This document shows positions 39,487 to 53,511 of a DNA stretch of 64,000 nt, one piece after another. Both the position numbers and the translations under genes were made by a program. The notes below the pieces were generated by a model. It had not been told where the DNA came from and did no database searches. It saw nothing but the letters and a program-made list of their open reading frames with translations. This stretch comes from Pelargonium tetragonum. Taxonomy: Eukaryota; Streptophyta; Magnoliopsida; Geraniales; Geraniaceae. Where the stretch lies: positions 186,001 to 250,000 of the forward strand of contig JAYMTL010000007.1 in the NCBI GenBank assembly GCA_036897445.1. The letters are read 5' to 3'. The number at the start of each line of letters is the position of its first letter. The stretch's first letter is position 1.

Positions 39487-39559
39487 ATAGACACCTAGAA
39501 TCCCAAGCGGTAGAGCCCCCGCAAAGCTATTGAATTTGGTTCAAGTCCTGTCAGCTATA
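39487..39559 (+). other. tRNA-like locus, outer acceptor pairs kept
   Basis: The outer four acceptor pairs form between ATAG at 39487-39490 and CTAT at 39555-39558, and the total span is 73 bases. A D-arm word AGCGGTAGAGC lies at 39506-39516, and the strict B-box GGTTCAAGTCC at 39538-39548. Inside, the D arm is placed about five bases too far 3' and the anticodon region is about five bases too short, so no anticodon can be read. The T stem pairs in only two of five positions. The 3' end continues as A, G without CCA. The mixture of right overall length and wrong internal spacing argues against a plain functional tRNA. Confidence 0.25.
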
Positions 39560-40159
39560 GTAAAACTTGACTTTCCGACCGTGGGTGTAAAAAGATCCGA
39601 AAAGAAACTCCTCGGATTTATACAAGCAATGCTAAAACACAGTTCTTAGATCTCCCCTTATTCCCTATTATTCTTTTTATTGTTGACGAAAAGCCACTTG
39701 AATACAAAACCTTTTAGAGCAGGTCTACTACACCTTAAAGTAAAGGGCTGTAGAATACATATCAATTTCATTACCTGCATGACTGGAGAGTTAGCAGAAC
39801 TGCTAAGAGAGCTCTCTTTACTAGACCAATATACTAACCCTTATCGACCGATAATATATGTATAGCTCTTTTTACTTTTATATTCTAAATTATTAAGGGG
39901 CTGCACTAATACTGTGTGCGAAACTAATAGTTTAGCTTAATGAGCAAGGAATCCCCAGATTATATCTTATAATTACGAAATTCTAATCTAGGTTATAGGT
40001 TTTTTAACTCACTTCATTTAATACGGAACAGATTCCTCTAATATAGAACAAGCAAGCGGGTCTCAACAATTTCATATAAAAAACGCACGTTTCGACTTAC
40101 TTCGGTATATTCTCCTCGGTAACTCTCCTATATTTCTTGTTTTCTAATGAAACCAGACT

Positions 40160-40238
40160 AAAAAAGAACTCGTAAATCCCTTTTTAACACCAAAAATTCC
40201 TTTTTCTTAGCGGCTCTCTACCACTGAGCTATACACCC
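40160..40238 (-). other. canonical tRNA 5' half without a 3' half
   Basis: Reading the minus strand from 40238, the acceptor strand GGGTGTA is followed by T8, A9 and a textbook D arm: TATAGCTCAGTGGTAGAG at 40216-40233 is 18 bases of bacterial/organellar consensus, with the D loop AGTGGTA and GG at positions 18-19. The D stem pairs three of four. Downstream the expected anticodon loop is A-rich with no T33, and no T-loop word appears where positions 54-60 should be; nor is there an acceptor strand TACACCC. This is the strongest single tRNA signal in the window, but only the 5' half is present. It could be a tRNA fragment, a half of a split tRNA, or the A-box part of a tRNA-derived element. Confidence 0.35.
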
Positions 40239-43200
40239 TCAAATAAGGGTTTCCTTTTCCTTGTTGAGGTCTTGTATAAAGTCGCAACCCTTGTGTCTTA
40301 ATCGCACGGAATTTTGCTTTTAGCTACTACAAAAATCTAGATAATACTGCTTAAGAAATCCAGTTGTTGTATTGTAGGGCGCGTTTCCTTATTTAACGGA
40401 TTCTCGTATACTATACCAAGTATCGTGATTAGTCCTACGATATACAAATGGACTTCTTTTGACTAGGAAAAGCTCTTTTATTTGTATTTAGTAAAAACTG
40501 CCCTTCTCGGAAAACCCCAAGAGACCTCCTCAGGTTATAATGCCTTGCTATACCTTTCGATTCAAGAAGTGAAATTCAATTTATAATAACATTTTAATAA
40601 GACTACTGAAGCGTTAAGGCAAAAACTTTTAGTAAGTCCAGACACCAATACCAAAGATGTTGAATTTAAGAGTCTTTTTGCAACAAGGCTTTTACCAAGA
40701 TTTAGTTTCTAAAAGGAGATCCTAATTATTTAGACTCTTTTAAAAGGTAGCTTTTAATGTTTACAAGTGGTAAAGGGCACCTCAAAAAAAACAGAGTTGA
40801 AAATCCTACCAAAATCCTAGAGGAACCTTGGACTGTAAATAAAAGCGAGATTCTAGCTTGAGAGTTGTGTTGCAAGTTTAATAAGGCTTTCTTGTATAAG
40901 CTCATTTTTTAAGAGGTAAGAGAGCTGGCTTTGAACTTTTTAACTAGTACAAGCTATATCTGGTAAAAAAGACATAATACCTTGCTAGCGGAGCCTTTTC
41001 ATGGAATGTTATTTATTTTATTAACACAACACAAAGACAAGGAATAGTTTGTTGGATTAAAAAATAAGACTTTCCTCTAGAATCTAAATAGAGTATAAGA
41101 TTCCGGGGGAGATAGTCTTCCATTGAGTACAGAACCCCGTATGATATAGATCTACGGGCAGACCCTTGTTTATACATTAAAACTATTAGGACTTTACCTC
41201 TTTCTGGATACCTCCCATTAGCTGTGAGACAGGGTTCATTTGAACACCCAAGCCTTTTCTTTCCACTTCAAAAGTTTTTAGTAATATCCAAGTACATATA
41301 CATCCGGTATGAGGCTTCCCAAGATTAATAAAAAATCATTTATACGCTAGTTTCCCGTGCAGTTTTACTAATACAAATACTTTTAGTACAAGACCCCCCC
41401 CCCAGAATAAAGACTTCCCAAATGTAAAGGGATCGCTTTCAATACCTGACCTGTTCTAGAAAGTCCAGTGTCTTTTGCTTCTCTAAGGAGAGGTATAAAT
41501 AAGAGTTTTAGATATAAACGAATCCTTTCTCAACACGAGAAGTATGAAAATATAAGCAATCCAGTATACTTATTAAAGTGCGTTCTATTTATGAGTTTTT
41601 ACTTAAGGAAGTTAAGAATACATTGTTTTTGTATACTTTTTTTACAAGAAACCGAGCAAAAAAAGACCTTGGAGTTTTTGAAACCAAAACTTTGTAAATA
41701 TAAATAATAGTAGAGTTATTCAATAAAAGCTTGAGCTAAGATACAATCAAGAACTTATGGAGGCTTTTCTAAAGGGTACCCCGTAGTTAAGTGCTATTAA
41801 GATAATTCGTAGGCTACTATAATATTTATGTAATGAAGAAACCCTAATCTAAATATAAAAAGCAAATATTTAATTTCATTTTTTGATTAAAGGCTTTAGG
41901 CTTGCATCTATGGGAGCCCTTTTTACGAAAAATCAGATAGAATAGTTGTTGAGGAGGTCTCCACTATATCAATCAAACCTGAGAGAATTTATCTAATAGA
42001 TAATAGAACCTTTCTGACTGGCATAAAATGTTGTAAACTCTAGTGGGCTTTCCTTACGCTAAGCAGTTAGAGGTTTTTTCCTTGTTTGGGGTTTAGTATA
42101 GAGTACAGCGGGGTCCCTTTATAAATAAGTTTTCAAAGTATGAAAGAAAAAAAAGTCTTTTGAAAGAGAAGTGGATGCCTAATTAGTATGAACTTATGAA
42201 CTATAGATAGAAAGAAGTCTGGTAAAACTCAGAAATGCTTGTTTAGTTTAAGTGTTAAGTAGTTTATCAAGGATAACTCGGTAATACAATACTTAAAAAA
42301 CCTTTAGACAATCCATCACAACAGGCACAGGTTTAAGTAATTTTTCGGGAGCCAATATGAAGCACGACTATAGTTTTCCTTTATAACTCTAGAAGAGAAC
42401 TTTCACTAAACTAGATATCTACTCTTGGAATTCAATTGCGCCCCTTATTTGAGCTTGGATCTACTAAAAGCTTGCTGTGGAAAATGAAAACTTATTAAAT
42501 ATTTTTATATTGCATTGAAAAGCTTCAAATTATCCCTATCCTTTAAACGCCGTGAGAACTCCTGATAAAAAATTCTAGTTACATGGATTCTAATATCCAC
42601 ACTTTTAAACATTTCAGGATAGTACTTCTAAAAAAAGCCAGTCAAAGAAATTCTGAGCAGACTTAAGATCCTAGCTAAACTGTATTTAATGAGTATAAAA
42701 ATAGGAAAGTAGAAGGCTCGAAAGTCCCTCTAAAGTTTTTCTCTATTTACACGAGGACAATACATACTTAAGAGCTTTAGCTTGCAAAATCTGGGTTTGT
42801 TGTTATCGTTAATTCATTTTTCAAACTATTTGCTTTAAAGAGTATAGCTTATGGGATTTCTGGAGTTATAGCCAGGTCGTATTAAATCTTTATGCTAGAC
42901 TATCTTTCAATTTCCTGATAGTAGTCAAAATTTTGGGGGAGTAAAATCTAAAGGGGGTTAATTATCATACCTTTACTCTTGTTAACTTAACAGACAACAC
43001 CAACTCCTGGAAGGGTCTGCGTCTAGCTAGCTACATGTTTATAAGTCTCCTATAACGGATTTCCTTTTTATCCTTTAGAGAAAGCGAAAGAATAGGCGAC
43101 TACAAGATTCTTCACAAGTTCTGCGCTAATAATCCAGTGCTTTTTTAACAACACACGTAACAAAACGTAGATCTCTAAACTTGTTTTTAATAAAAACTTT

Positions 43201-46200
43201 TGAATTCTGTAATTACCTATTACGGGCTTAAAGCTTGTTAGTACTCCTTTAGTATACTGTGATAAAGGGTTTTGATTAATATGCTAGGTGTCTTCTTTTC
43301 CCTTATGAAGTTCCTGTACTAATAAAGAGTAATTCGTACGCTACAAGGAGACTTCTTTTTTTTTTTTGAATAAAAGGTAAGCTATATACTAAAATTTAAT
43401 GCGATTGTATTTCTTCTCAGGATCTCTCTCGGATTTGTTTACTTAGATCCTCATTTTTCACTACTGCGCAAGCAAGGCGGATGAATACTAGTTGAAGAGA
43501 GGCTTTTGGTTTGGTAAATTTATAAAGAGCCCTCTTTTCTTGTCTTGTTCTAACAGTAAACATGGGTAATATTATAAAAGTTTGCTGTAAGCTATAAAAA
43601 GCGCTTAAATACCCCTTTAATGTCAGTTCCAAATATAAAACTTATTTAATTCTTTAATATAAACTTTATAAACTCAAAACGTCGTGGTGTAGTCTTAAAA
43701 AAGTCCAGAAAAGCTTCATATTCATAGATAGGCAGATATTAAGAACTTAGAAGATAAATGAATGCACAAAAGCTCCCTTATGCTAGATGGAAAGGCCACA
43801 AGGCATGTATGTACTTGGCAAAATTCCCTTTGTTAATTACTAAGCGCCTAGGCCCCTTTTTAAGAGAGTTGAGGATAGCTAAAATAAGAATCCAAAAAAA
43901 TTCTATTTTATAAGTCTTTGTAGCTAGTAAATTTAGGGAAATTACTCTAAATTTTTAGTAGTCCACCTTTACTCATTAACGACTTGAACCATCAAAATTT
44001 ATGTTAATTAATCCCTGCCTTAACCCCGAATTCTCTGAGGCAGTCTTAGCTCTTATCAAGTACCCGTATAGTTACTTCTAACAATTCTATTATCTTATAT
44101 ACGTGATTTTGTTGCACAATCTTAACAGCTATAAATACGGAAAGATTCTTAAATACGATATCTTAATCTTACTAAAGTTTCTCGGCGTCAGATCCCCTGT
44201 GAGTACTCTTTTAGGGACTGCCTCAATATTACTTACACCAAACACTTTTTGTATATAATAAATTAAAGTAGGTCCCCTTCTTAAGGAACACTAAATTTTT
44301 TAGCCTTATCCGGACAAGTAGAGTATGCTTTTTGAATGACGTTCGACCTTACACTTAAATTATTGCACTGATTTTACAAAACAAGATAAGGGAACTTCCC
44401 AACCAAGGTATCAAACCGAATGGAAGTTCCTTCTTAAATTTTACCGAGATATTTCATATTTCATAATGACTGAGCTAAAAGTCTTATCATTAATGGGAGG
44501 ACTAAATGCCAGCATTACATTTAATAGGGTCACCTCAAAATTAGAACCTTAATCGCAAAGAGTTTTTATAAAAACTTATAGAAGGACTGTTTCAAAAAAA
44601 ACCCCTTTTTTATATAAAAGCTTGTCTACTTACTTCCTTTGCTTTCCAAAGTATAAACTTAAGACTATCTCGTACCAAGCTAAAGAAAGAGGGCTTAGAA
44701 CTAATTAAAGAATATCTATTTACTTTACTAGGGGGCCCTTTATAACATGATGAAAGAAAATTCTACTAAAAGAAAGAGTAGCATAATTAAAGTCTTCCCT
44801 AAGACTGCCCAAAAAATTCAAAAGGTACAGAAGGTCCTGGTATTACTAAAAGGAGTGAAAAAACACTAATCCATCAGTCAGCCCGCGTTCCCGAAAATAA
44901 GCTGCCTTAATAAAATCTCTGAAGAAAAAGAAGCTTCCCCTATTTTATATTATTTGTTCCTGTTCTGGTAAAAATAAGGTGGAGGCCCTCTCTCTTCTCT
45001 TTTTTAGGTCAAATTAAGGGATTGGATAAAGAACTTCTAGGCTATTTATTGAGGGGGTCTTTTCGGTTTAAGGATAGTTTGCAACTAAAAAGTATCCTTT
45101 GGTAATACCTATATTCTAATCTTGTATCTTAAAAAACTAGAGAAGCGGTCTCTGGCTAGATAATTTTTTCGTACTAATATTTACACTAAATTACGTTACG
45201 GGTTAAATCAAGGCATATACACCTAGTTAGACAAGGCTTCTCATATGCATAACCCTCTTCTTAAAGCCTCTCGCTGCCTTTGCTGAGGTAGAGGACTTTA
45301 TTTACACAGGAATAAAAAAGAAAAAGTCAGGTGGCCCCTCCTACAAACACCCTAATCAGTAACTTACCTAACCTTGATTGTAATAATTTAATTTGCGTAA
45401 CTTAATCCGGATAGAGTTCTTTCTTCCGAAGCTGCTATGAATTTGAACAAATTTCAGTATATTTCGATAATTACTACTAATGTTTCACATATTAATAAAC
45501 TAGTTATAAAGTAGAGTCCACTATAGCTCTAAACCGAACACTCATGATTCCTTTCAAAAATTAGACTTACAAGAAAGGTATTAGATTAATAAGCTTTTCG
45601 AGGCGCACTTCAATTTCAACTTTCAAGGAATTTATAGTACTAGTATAACCTATTAAACTCCACAGCGTATAATAAGATAGACCTAGTATACACTAAGGGC
45701 TTGTCTTATTCTCTTCAGGATCTTTCTTAAATATAAGTATAAGGTAATGGATTTTCTTGTAGTGTGCCTTAGCTATTCCAAGTCCAATGTCCAGTAATAC
45801 ACGGGCGCGCTGGGTATCCCGAAGCAGTAAAAAAACAAAGGAATTCCTAATCTCAGTTATTCTTCAAGTAATTAGTAAATTTCCCAAACAAGTACTCCAA
45901 TAAAGTAAAGGATCTTAATTTCGAACAAAAAGTTCATGCCGGTCCTACTAAACATCGCCTTTACTTATCCAAGGAATCTTAACCTTAAAAAACCTTCCTA
46001 TGGTACTTCAAATAGGTATCACTTTTGCCAATGTCTAATTCCTAAGTGATCTATTTCCCTAAGGTTATCGAAAACTCCTAACGTACCTAAAATATAGTAA
46101 AATATTTCAACGGATTAAGGGTACATTTATTTTCCCGTGATTATGCCTTACTGTTCATATAAAGGCAGCACAAGAAAAAGGGTTTAGGATTATAAAGCAA

Positions 46201-49200
46201 ACAACAACTAATTCTCTAAAATAGCGTTTATTTCTTGGCAGTTCGGAGATGGTTACATTTGAGTTCGTTTGATTTCTTTTATGTTTTTAACTTTAGTCAT
46301 AGGCATTTATAGGATTACTTTCGATTCGAGGGCTTGCTTATAGGGGAATACCCGCTGTTTACAAATATGCAGTTTTAGCCCTTGCTAGGAGGTGGATTTC
46401 CGAAAAAGTTGTTTAATAGAATCGCTTAGTAAACTGTATGGTAATAAGTTGTACATATCGTAGATGGCTAAGAGTCGAGGGTATCCTTTGCGAAATCAAT
46501 ATTAGAATATATCTTTATCCTAGGTTTGAGTCTACCAATATTACTTACTTAAGCTCTAGTTCAAAAAGATACGCGTGTCCTATTCTTACTTTACCTCAAG
46601 GAGCCCTTTATAGTTATAGAGCATAGCTGCCAGAAGCTGTAGAAAGTGACTCGCATAAAACTTCGAAGATTTGTAACCTAGTTGCTGGGTTGTATAAAAC
46701 TCCCTTTTCTTTCTATTTCTTGTAAACGAGAATCAAACCTTTTTCTTTTGAGTAAGTAGAGTAGGAGAAAGGAGTCGCCTTACTAAGATTACTATTGATT
46801 TGGAGATAAAAATTAATAAACTTCGGAAATTACACTGCGATTATATAAAGAAATTCTTTACTTGTACTCTAAATCTCAAAATAGGAGTAAGAAAGTTCTT
46901 TTATTAAGATTGTCGACTTTTCACATTAAAGCTACAGACACAGGAATCTACGAGTTTCAAGTCCCACACTTTAGTATATAACAGATACTTCCTAAACTCT
47001 TTATTAATTGTATTTCCCTTAATTGACTTGCTTTATTTAAAGGTTTTTCTATTATGTTTGTTCTTAAGTCTTACAACATCTCAATCAGCTCTATTTTCAT
47101 TCAGTAGACTTACTTACATATACATACTTAGTAAATTCCTCGTGACTTCCTCTACCTTAAGGCTCATATAAAGATAAGGAAACAAGCCCTACTTTATAGC
47201 CCACACTTCCATTGACCTACCTCTTAACTTACTTAGAAAAAAACTTTCCTCTTAGCTGCTATAACTCCCTAAGTAATTGTAGCTGTCTTACTCTTGCCCG
47301 TACTTATACTATAGGTACTGGGATTCCTCTTATGGTAGCGAGTACTCTTCTGTATCCCTATTAGTTTTAATAGTATTAAGGTTTATTTAGGATATAGAAG
47401 TATTCTGCAGTATTATAAAGTCTTATCTTATTATAGTCATCTCTTGAGTTGTTATCAGTATCTATAGAGGAGTAAGCCCTAAGAGTATTTAGGTTAAGTA
47501 TTGTACCCAACTGAAGCAGAGCTTAGGGAGGGTAATGCATGATAGTTTACTAAGTGTCCTACCTCATAACATCAACAATAAAAACAGACTAAATTAAGTT
47601 CATTTACCGGAAACCAAGGACTTTCTAGAGTGCAAAAAACCTTAACTACAAGGGTTTCTAATCCCGCAACACTGTTAAGACTAAGAAATTCACTATATCT
47701 AATAACTCTATATCCGTCAAGAAAACGACCCATTCTGTTTTCCATAGTGTATCTCTACCCTACCTTACTCTTTATATACTATAACCTAGCCCTTAAATGA
47801 AAACTTTACCTTGAAATTCCCCTTTAGTTTATAATGGAACCCCGTTGACCTCTTAGAATACCTTTTTTAATACCTAGAGCTACAATGTCACTCTCTATCC
47901 TTAAGTTCTATACTACGATACACTTGTTTTAAGAGACGCGTCACCTATTTCCGAGGATACTGCCTAGAGAAAGGAGAGTATTTTAACTTCCTAAGTCTAA
48001 CATATGGAATAAAAAAAGTCCATACGCCGTTAAATGGCCTGTTTTGAGGATTGTAGAAGAGGGAGTCTATAACCTAGACAATTGCAGCTAAGAGTTTCCC
48101 GGAAATCTCAACCTTTTTCACTTACCGAATTTTCTTAACCTAACGGGACCCCCTTAATCAAAAAGGAAAAGAGTCTTAAATTACCCTTAAAAAAGCTGAA
48201 GGTTTACCCTAGTGGAAATTGTAAAAAACAGGGATTTTCTCTAGATTCGAACCCGCGAAATAGAGGCTAAAACAATACAAAAAAGCTGGAACCCGTGCGC
48301 TTCGTTTTTTCGGCTCCGTGACCCATTGCACTTGCACGGAGCAATACCGTTTCACAAGCTCAGTCATAGCAAGACCTGAATTTGGCTAAGATTCAGGCAA
48401 GGGTACGCTGCATAATTTTTTGAGGGGTATAACCGGGAAGCTCTTCTCAGACGGAGACCAAAAAAAGTTATTCATAGGGAGATTTGGATTCACCTATGTA
48501 TGCGCCCAGACGTCAACTATTTCTCACTTAGATTTTTTTCTCTAAACAGGAAAGTAGTGAGTTCGTCTATGGGCGTGGCACTTCTAAGTTACTTACGAGA
48601 GAAAGCTAAAGGGATACAGCAATAAGAGCAAGAAGAATGCACCTTACTAAGAGTAGGAACTAGAAATGAACTTGTTCAAAGAAAGGAATCCCCTTGATTA
48701 AGTAAAAGCTCTTGGCTTAAGTGAATAAACTTAGTAAAAAGGAGTCCGTAATAACGTAACCTAGCTTTTCTATCTAACTTCGGGCTTACAGAGATGCTAC
48801 ACGAAGCTCTCGAAACTATTCTTATGCTTTACATCCAAAAAAGTACACACACTATTTTCTTTACTTTAGGCAAGGCTACTAATTTAGCATTGAGACATTA
48901 CTTAGTAAAGAGGATTGCATGTTATTCGAGATTCTTTTTATTACTTGCATTCTAGTTAGACTAACTTAAGAATTTCAAGTTCAATAGCTGGTTGCGAGTT
49001 TTAATTTGTTTATACTTTCTTAAAAAGGAAAAGACTGTAGGATAACCAGGAGCACGTAAAAGTTATGCCTGTGATTAAATCAACTGAAAAGAGAATCCCG
49101 CGCTTAAATAGAAATAAAGGAGAGCCCTAGTGTCTAATTTATTTATGGCCTATCCGAAGGGAGATATTTTGTTTACATTGACTTTAGTCTAAAGCTGAAC

Positions 49201-49899
49201 ATGCTTGGGAGCGCCTATCTAATTATAGGAAAGATGAATAAGGATCCTATAATTATAGTATTATGAATGCTCGTCTATTTCCACACCCTTTGAACTTTGG
49301 AAAGCCCTTTCAGTATTGAGGACCCCTAAGTACATACTGACCAGATACTTATACCTTAGCCTAATAAAATTACAAAATTTTTAATATTTAATATACTAAC
49401 TTCAATTTTTTCTTTACAGTTCTAATCTAACAAAGCTGCCTTTAAAAATGGGCTAAACTTTCCTAAAAAAGAGGGAACTTCAGGAATATTAGGATATAGG
49501 GCAACGTCTGCAGGCATCCGTAGGAAGGTTGATGTTATACAATATAATGAATTCTAACACACTTACACTTTCTTATACCTTATGCGTAACCAGGAGCCTG
49601 CAATTCTCTAAAAAGAAATTAACTACTCGATATTTGAAGATTTCAAAGAAACCGGCCAAAAAGGAACTCTTACGGCCTTATATATAGCTGCTTATAAAAC
49701 TCCGAAACTTTCTAAAATTTCCTGTAAAAGATAAATAGGAATACGGATTAAATTAAACAAAGCTAAAGTTACTATCTAGAATGCATGTATATGCTGTTCG
49801 GGGTGCTTGTAAGGAAGGTTGTTTCCCTATTCCATTTAACAAGGGTTGTACTAGAAATTTCTTGTATAACAATATTCTATCCTTTACTACTATAACAAG
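40239..49899. other. no gene seen; homopolymers and weak tRNA-like words
   Basis: Nearly 10 kb with no supported gene. There is a run of ten C at 41394-41403, striking in such AT-rich DNA, a run of twelve T at 43356-43367, and a perfect palindrome CTATAATTATAG at 49247-49258. Weak T-loop words appear at 46956-46962 (plus) and 48245-48251 (minus, GGGTTCGAAT) without matching stems. From about 47.1 to 47.9 kb the plus strand is richer in pyrimidines than elsewhere. Frames reach about 79 codons (41468-41707, plus strand) and show no motif. The small sample at 42121-42240 shows no RIP-type skew (10 TpA to 10 ApT), so the skew is not uniform. Confidence 0.45.
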
Positions 49900-50700
49900 A
49901 GTATTATAGCTCTACTAACTCTAGTACAGAATACACGAATACAAATCTAAAAGAAAATCTAAGTCAACAAAGAAGTTAGTAAGTAAATATTATAAATCTG
50001 AAGAAGAAGAAAGAAAAAAGTCAAAGAAATAGAAGAAATCAAGGTCAGTAGAAAAAAATAACGATGTTGGGAATATAAGGGATATAGATGTACTCATAAT
50101 TACTACGGGAATATGCCCTCCTTTACTTCGTTTCGTGACAGTCGGGAATAGAGACTTCTTCCCAATCCCATTCAGTTTGCTTACTCACTAACGATAAAGA
50201 CAGAGAACAATGAGTAGTATACCTCTTAGAAGTAGAAGTAACTACTACAAGAAGACAATTAAGTAAGTTAAACTATGACAGGAGTAGCTACAAGAATACA
50301 TAAGCCAAAGAGTACACTACTATAGCTACAGGAAGACATTAGCAACATTTAATCCTAACAACAGGAAAGCTAGAAGAAACAAGAGAACACAAAAGCAACT
50401 TACAACTCCCCCCTAGCCACCAAAAGAGTTCAAGGTCGCAAAGCACTTAGAAAAAATGAAGAAAGAAAACTAGGAAATCTCTACTTATGAGTCTTGATAC
50501 CTATAACTAAACTCTTCATAGCTAGACCTATCTAAGTGTAATTTGCTGTCTTAATTCCTAACTGCTAAAAGCCTATAACCCCCTCTTTTTTGCCTTTAAA
50601 GTCTTCCGTCTTGTAAAACCTAAACTACAAGTATACAACCTCCTCGCATCTTGCCTTTTTACTGTCCCAGACCTAGAGACTAAAATACTAAACATAACAG
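49900..50700 (+). other. A/G-rich tract, unassigned
   Basis: From about 49975 to 50060 the plus strand is almost entirely A and G, and reading it gives Lys/Glu/Ser-rich peptide in more than one frame. The A-rich, C-containing character continues to about 50450 and differs from the neighbours, which are more T-rich. Stops interrupt every frame. A basic, charged coding fossil is possible, but low-complexity purine DNA produces the same look. No domain is recognised. Confidence 0.3.
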
Positions 50701-53510
50701 GAAGAGACCCCTTTGGTAGGACTTTTCTTTGACTAATAAGAATTCTTATATATTTAGGAATTCTTGCAGAGTATAGAGTCCTATAAAGAAAGCTGCTTTA
50801 CATAGAAACAAGAGCTATTTTAACTGGGAAAGCCTTCTAAGCTACTTATGATAAACTCTTATCTGCTCTGCCTTGACTAAAAAAAGGACTCTTACGGATT
50901 GGTACTGGATTTTTCAGTCTTACTTGTCAGCACTTCATATTATCCGGGATTCCTTTTTGCAGGGTATCATGTTATAAAAGTTCTTAACTCTTGCTGCAGT
51001 GTAAACAAAATTTGTTTTGTAAAAGGGGTAGTATGGGTGGCCTTATAGGTAACTCCTTTTTGGAATCTTTCAAATCAAGCCTAGCAGTATAAGATAAAAA
51101 GTCAAAGAAATTTTAGTCAAGAGGTAACGAAGTTAAGTTAAAGTTTTAAAAGTAACAGGTAATAAGGCAGTGTAAAGCTCCTACTTTGGCTGGCGAATGA
51201 GCAGGAACCTTTTGTACATAACTTCTTAAAGTGCCTGTAAAAATTAGATCTTTAGATTCCAACCTGGAATATGCTTGAACTTACTGAATAAAGTTCCTCT
51301 TTTAAGTGCGTAACCGGGAGAGTTTAAGGTAGGGACAACAATTTTAAAAATTTACGGTAGTTTTTACTAATTAAAAAGCTCTATATATTACATTTATGTA
51401 AATAGAAAAATGAAAAATCTACTGCCGGATAGGTCTGCTTTCGACTCGAATTTTTTATATAAGGACCTAGAAAAGAACCTACTATTCTTTCTTGAGAGGT
51501 GCCTCAATAAGACTTTAATGAAATTTGTATATAGGACCCTTCTTTTCTTAGTTATGAATTACGGGCAAGTAAACCGGGATTGGCTTTACTAAGCATAAAG
51601 TGTAAGAGAATCTCATAATTTACAAGGTTGCGGCTTGTTTACATAAGTTATTGAGAGGAAAAAATCTCCTTTTCTAATCTAAGAATTTTGATGCCATTCG
51701 CTCAAAGCATCTGTTTTAGGATTCCTTTTCTAGCTAAGAGTAGCAATTAGTGTGGTCTAACACTAGGTTTTCTTCTTTTATCTCGGGTAACATCGGGATA
51801 CAAAACTAAGTAAGTATAGTAGGGTGTTCTTTTTGTACTAAAGCGTATATACTAGCAATAGGCGAGCCCCCTTTAAAATCTTTAGAACACGGAGTCTCGG
51901 CAGGGGTTTTGACTTTTTGGATAGGGGAGGTATACAATAGAGTTGTAGTTAATGCCTTTTCCTCAAAAATTTCATTAAAAGAAAGATAAAATCACAGCGC
52001 GAAGGTATACTCTTAATTAGAAGCTCTTGCTTTTCTAAGAGGGCAATAAATAGAGTATTTAGGGAACCCTTAAATCGGGGCTATCGTAGAGAACTTAGTA
52101 ATTTCAGGAATAAGTTTATTTAAAATTTTTTTCTAGGAAAGACTTTACAAAACAAAGAAAGGGGTAAACTCAAGCTTTTAGAAGTGTTTCCTTTTCAGGC
52201 CCGACCGTGCATTTAGGAAAGTACTCCTATAAAAGAAAATCCGCTAAAACGCTTGTATAAAGTCCTCTTAAATTAATCAAAGCGCTCCTAGATCTACTAC
52301 ATAAGAGCGGGGTTCCCTATAGTTGAGTATATTGAAGTTCTTTCTCCGGTTATTCCGTATTGTAAAAAGTTTACTCGGTTAGGTTGCAGTTACTTGTAAA
52401 ATTTCTTCAAAATCATTCTTTCTTAGGTTTATTAAAGTAGAGTAAAAAGAATTTTGGGATGTAAAGTCAAAGGGTGCAAACTCGGGGTTTTTTAAGGAAA
52501 ACCCATGGTTTGGTACCTGTTTGTTAGCGTACTGTTAAATGAAGTTAGCTCTAAGCTCAAAATACTTATTAATTAAGGTCAAGGGCTCTCGGAGTATTGG
52601 GTTACTACAAAGGGAATTTGATGCTTTTATAAACATATAAATAAAAGGCTCTTAAGGTTGTACTAATTCTATATAAACTTACGGGGAAGACTTTTTGAAG
52701 AAATATAAGAGACTTCCATGCTCTGTATATTCCTAGTCTAGTTATCGGTGAGGTAAGGGTTAAGGACCAATAAAACTAAAGAAGAAAGCGCAAGCCTGGG
52801 ACTCGGGTAATACATAAAAAGGGGGAAAGATAATTATAGGAATAATCTTCTTTTTTCTTTATTAATAAAGAGTCCTAGAGTGCAAATTGAATTAACCTAT
52901 TGCAGTAAGAGAGTGAGAGTCAAAGTCTTTCAAAAGTAGCCTAACCGGTATAAAATGTGCAAGAGAAGCTAAGGATCCTAAAAGCTAACACCGGCTTTTC
53001 TCTACTAAAAGAAAAGGAGAATCCTTTAAAATGGGGTCTCTCCAACATTTTAATTCAAGTTTGGCTTAGCAAGCACATTAAATAAAAATATATGACACAA
53101 AGTCCAAAAATTAGCATCCATCTGTTTTCTATTAAATTCTAAAAATAAGAGTGAGGCTTAGTCAATTCAAAGGTTGCTTTTTAGCTTTCACAGAGCTTCA
53201 GGGGTAAACCAAAACTTTACAAATTTAAAAACTTACGTACCTTAGATTAAGAAATGTAGTTTAAGCAAGTTTGTAGGTTTAATCTTATGCAGAGTCGCCT
53301 TGAAGCACTTATCTAGGTCACGGCAAACAAAAAGGCTAGGCTTTAGGGCAGTCAATTGTACTGGAATCTTTACACCAGTTTAGTCTAAACTCTTCCTAAT
53401 ACCTTTTTGTAAGACTGGCAGGAACTAGAGAATCTAAGAACTTTTTTGGCTTTTCCAAAGGGGCCCTTTTGAATTGTCGTAATTGTTTACTATATTTAAT
53501 TATTTAATTT
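50701..53510. other. no gene seen
   Basis: This stretch holds chance-length frames only; the longest is 60 codons at 51410-51592 on the plus strand (starting MKNLLPDRSAF) and shows no family motif. A GGATCC site is at 52973. No tRNA-like word, repeat or rRNA-like block was found. Confidence 0.5.
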
Positions 53511-53511
53511 A

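Noticed and set aside
43676-43690. AACGTCGTG resembling the 23S domain V segment AACGTCGTGAGACAG
   Set aside because: Only nine bases match, which is expected by chance about once in a few such windows.
50040-50110. A short cysteine-containing reading that recalls a CCHC zinc knuckle beside a basic tract
   Set aside because: The spacing of metal ligands is not met and no other retroelement part was found nearby, so no element is called.
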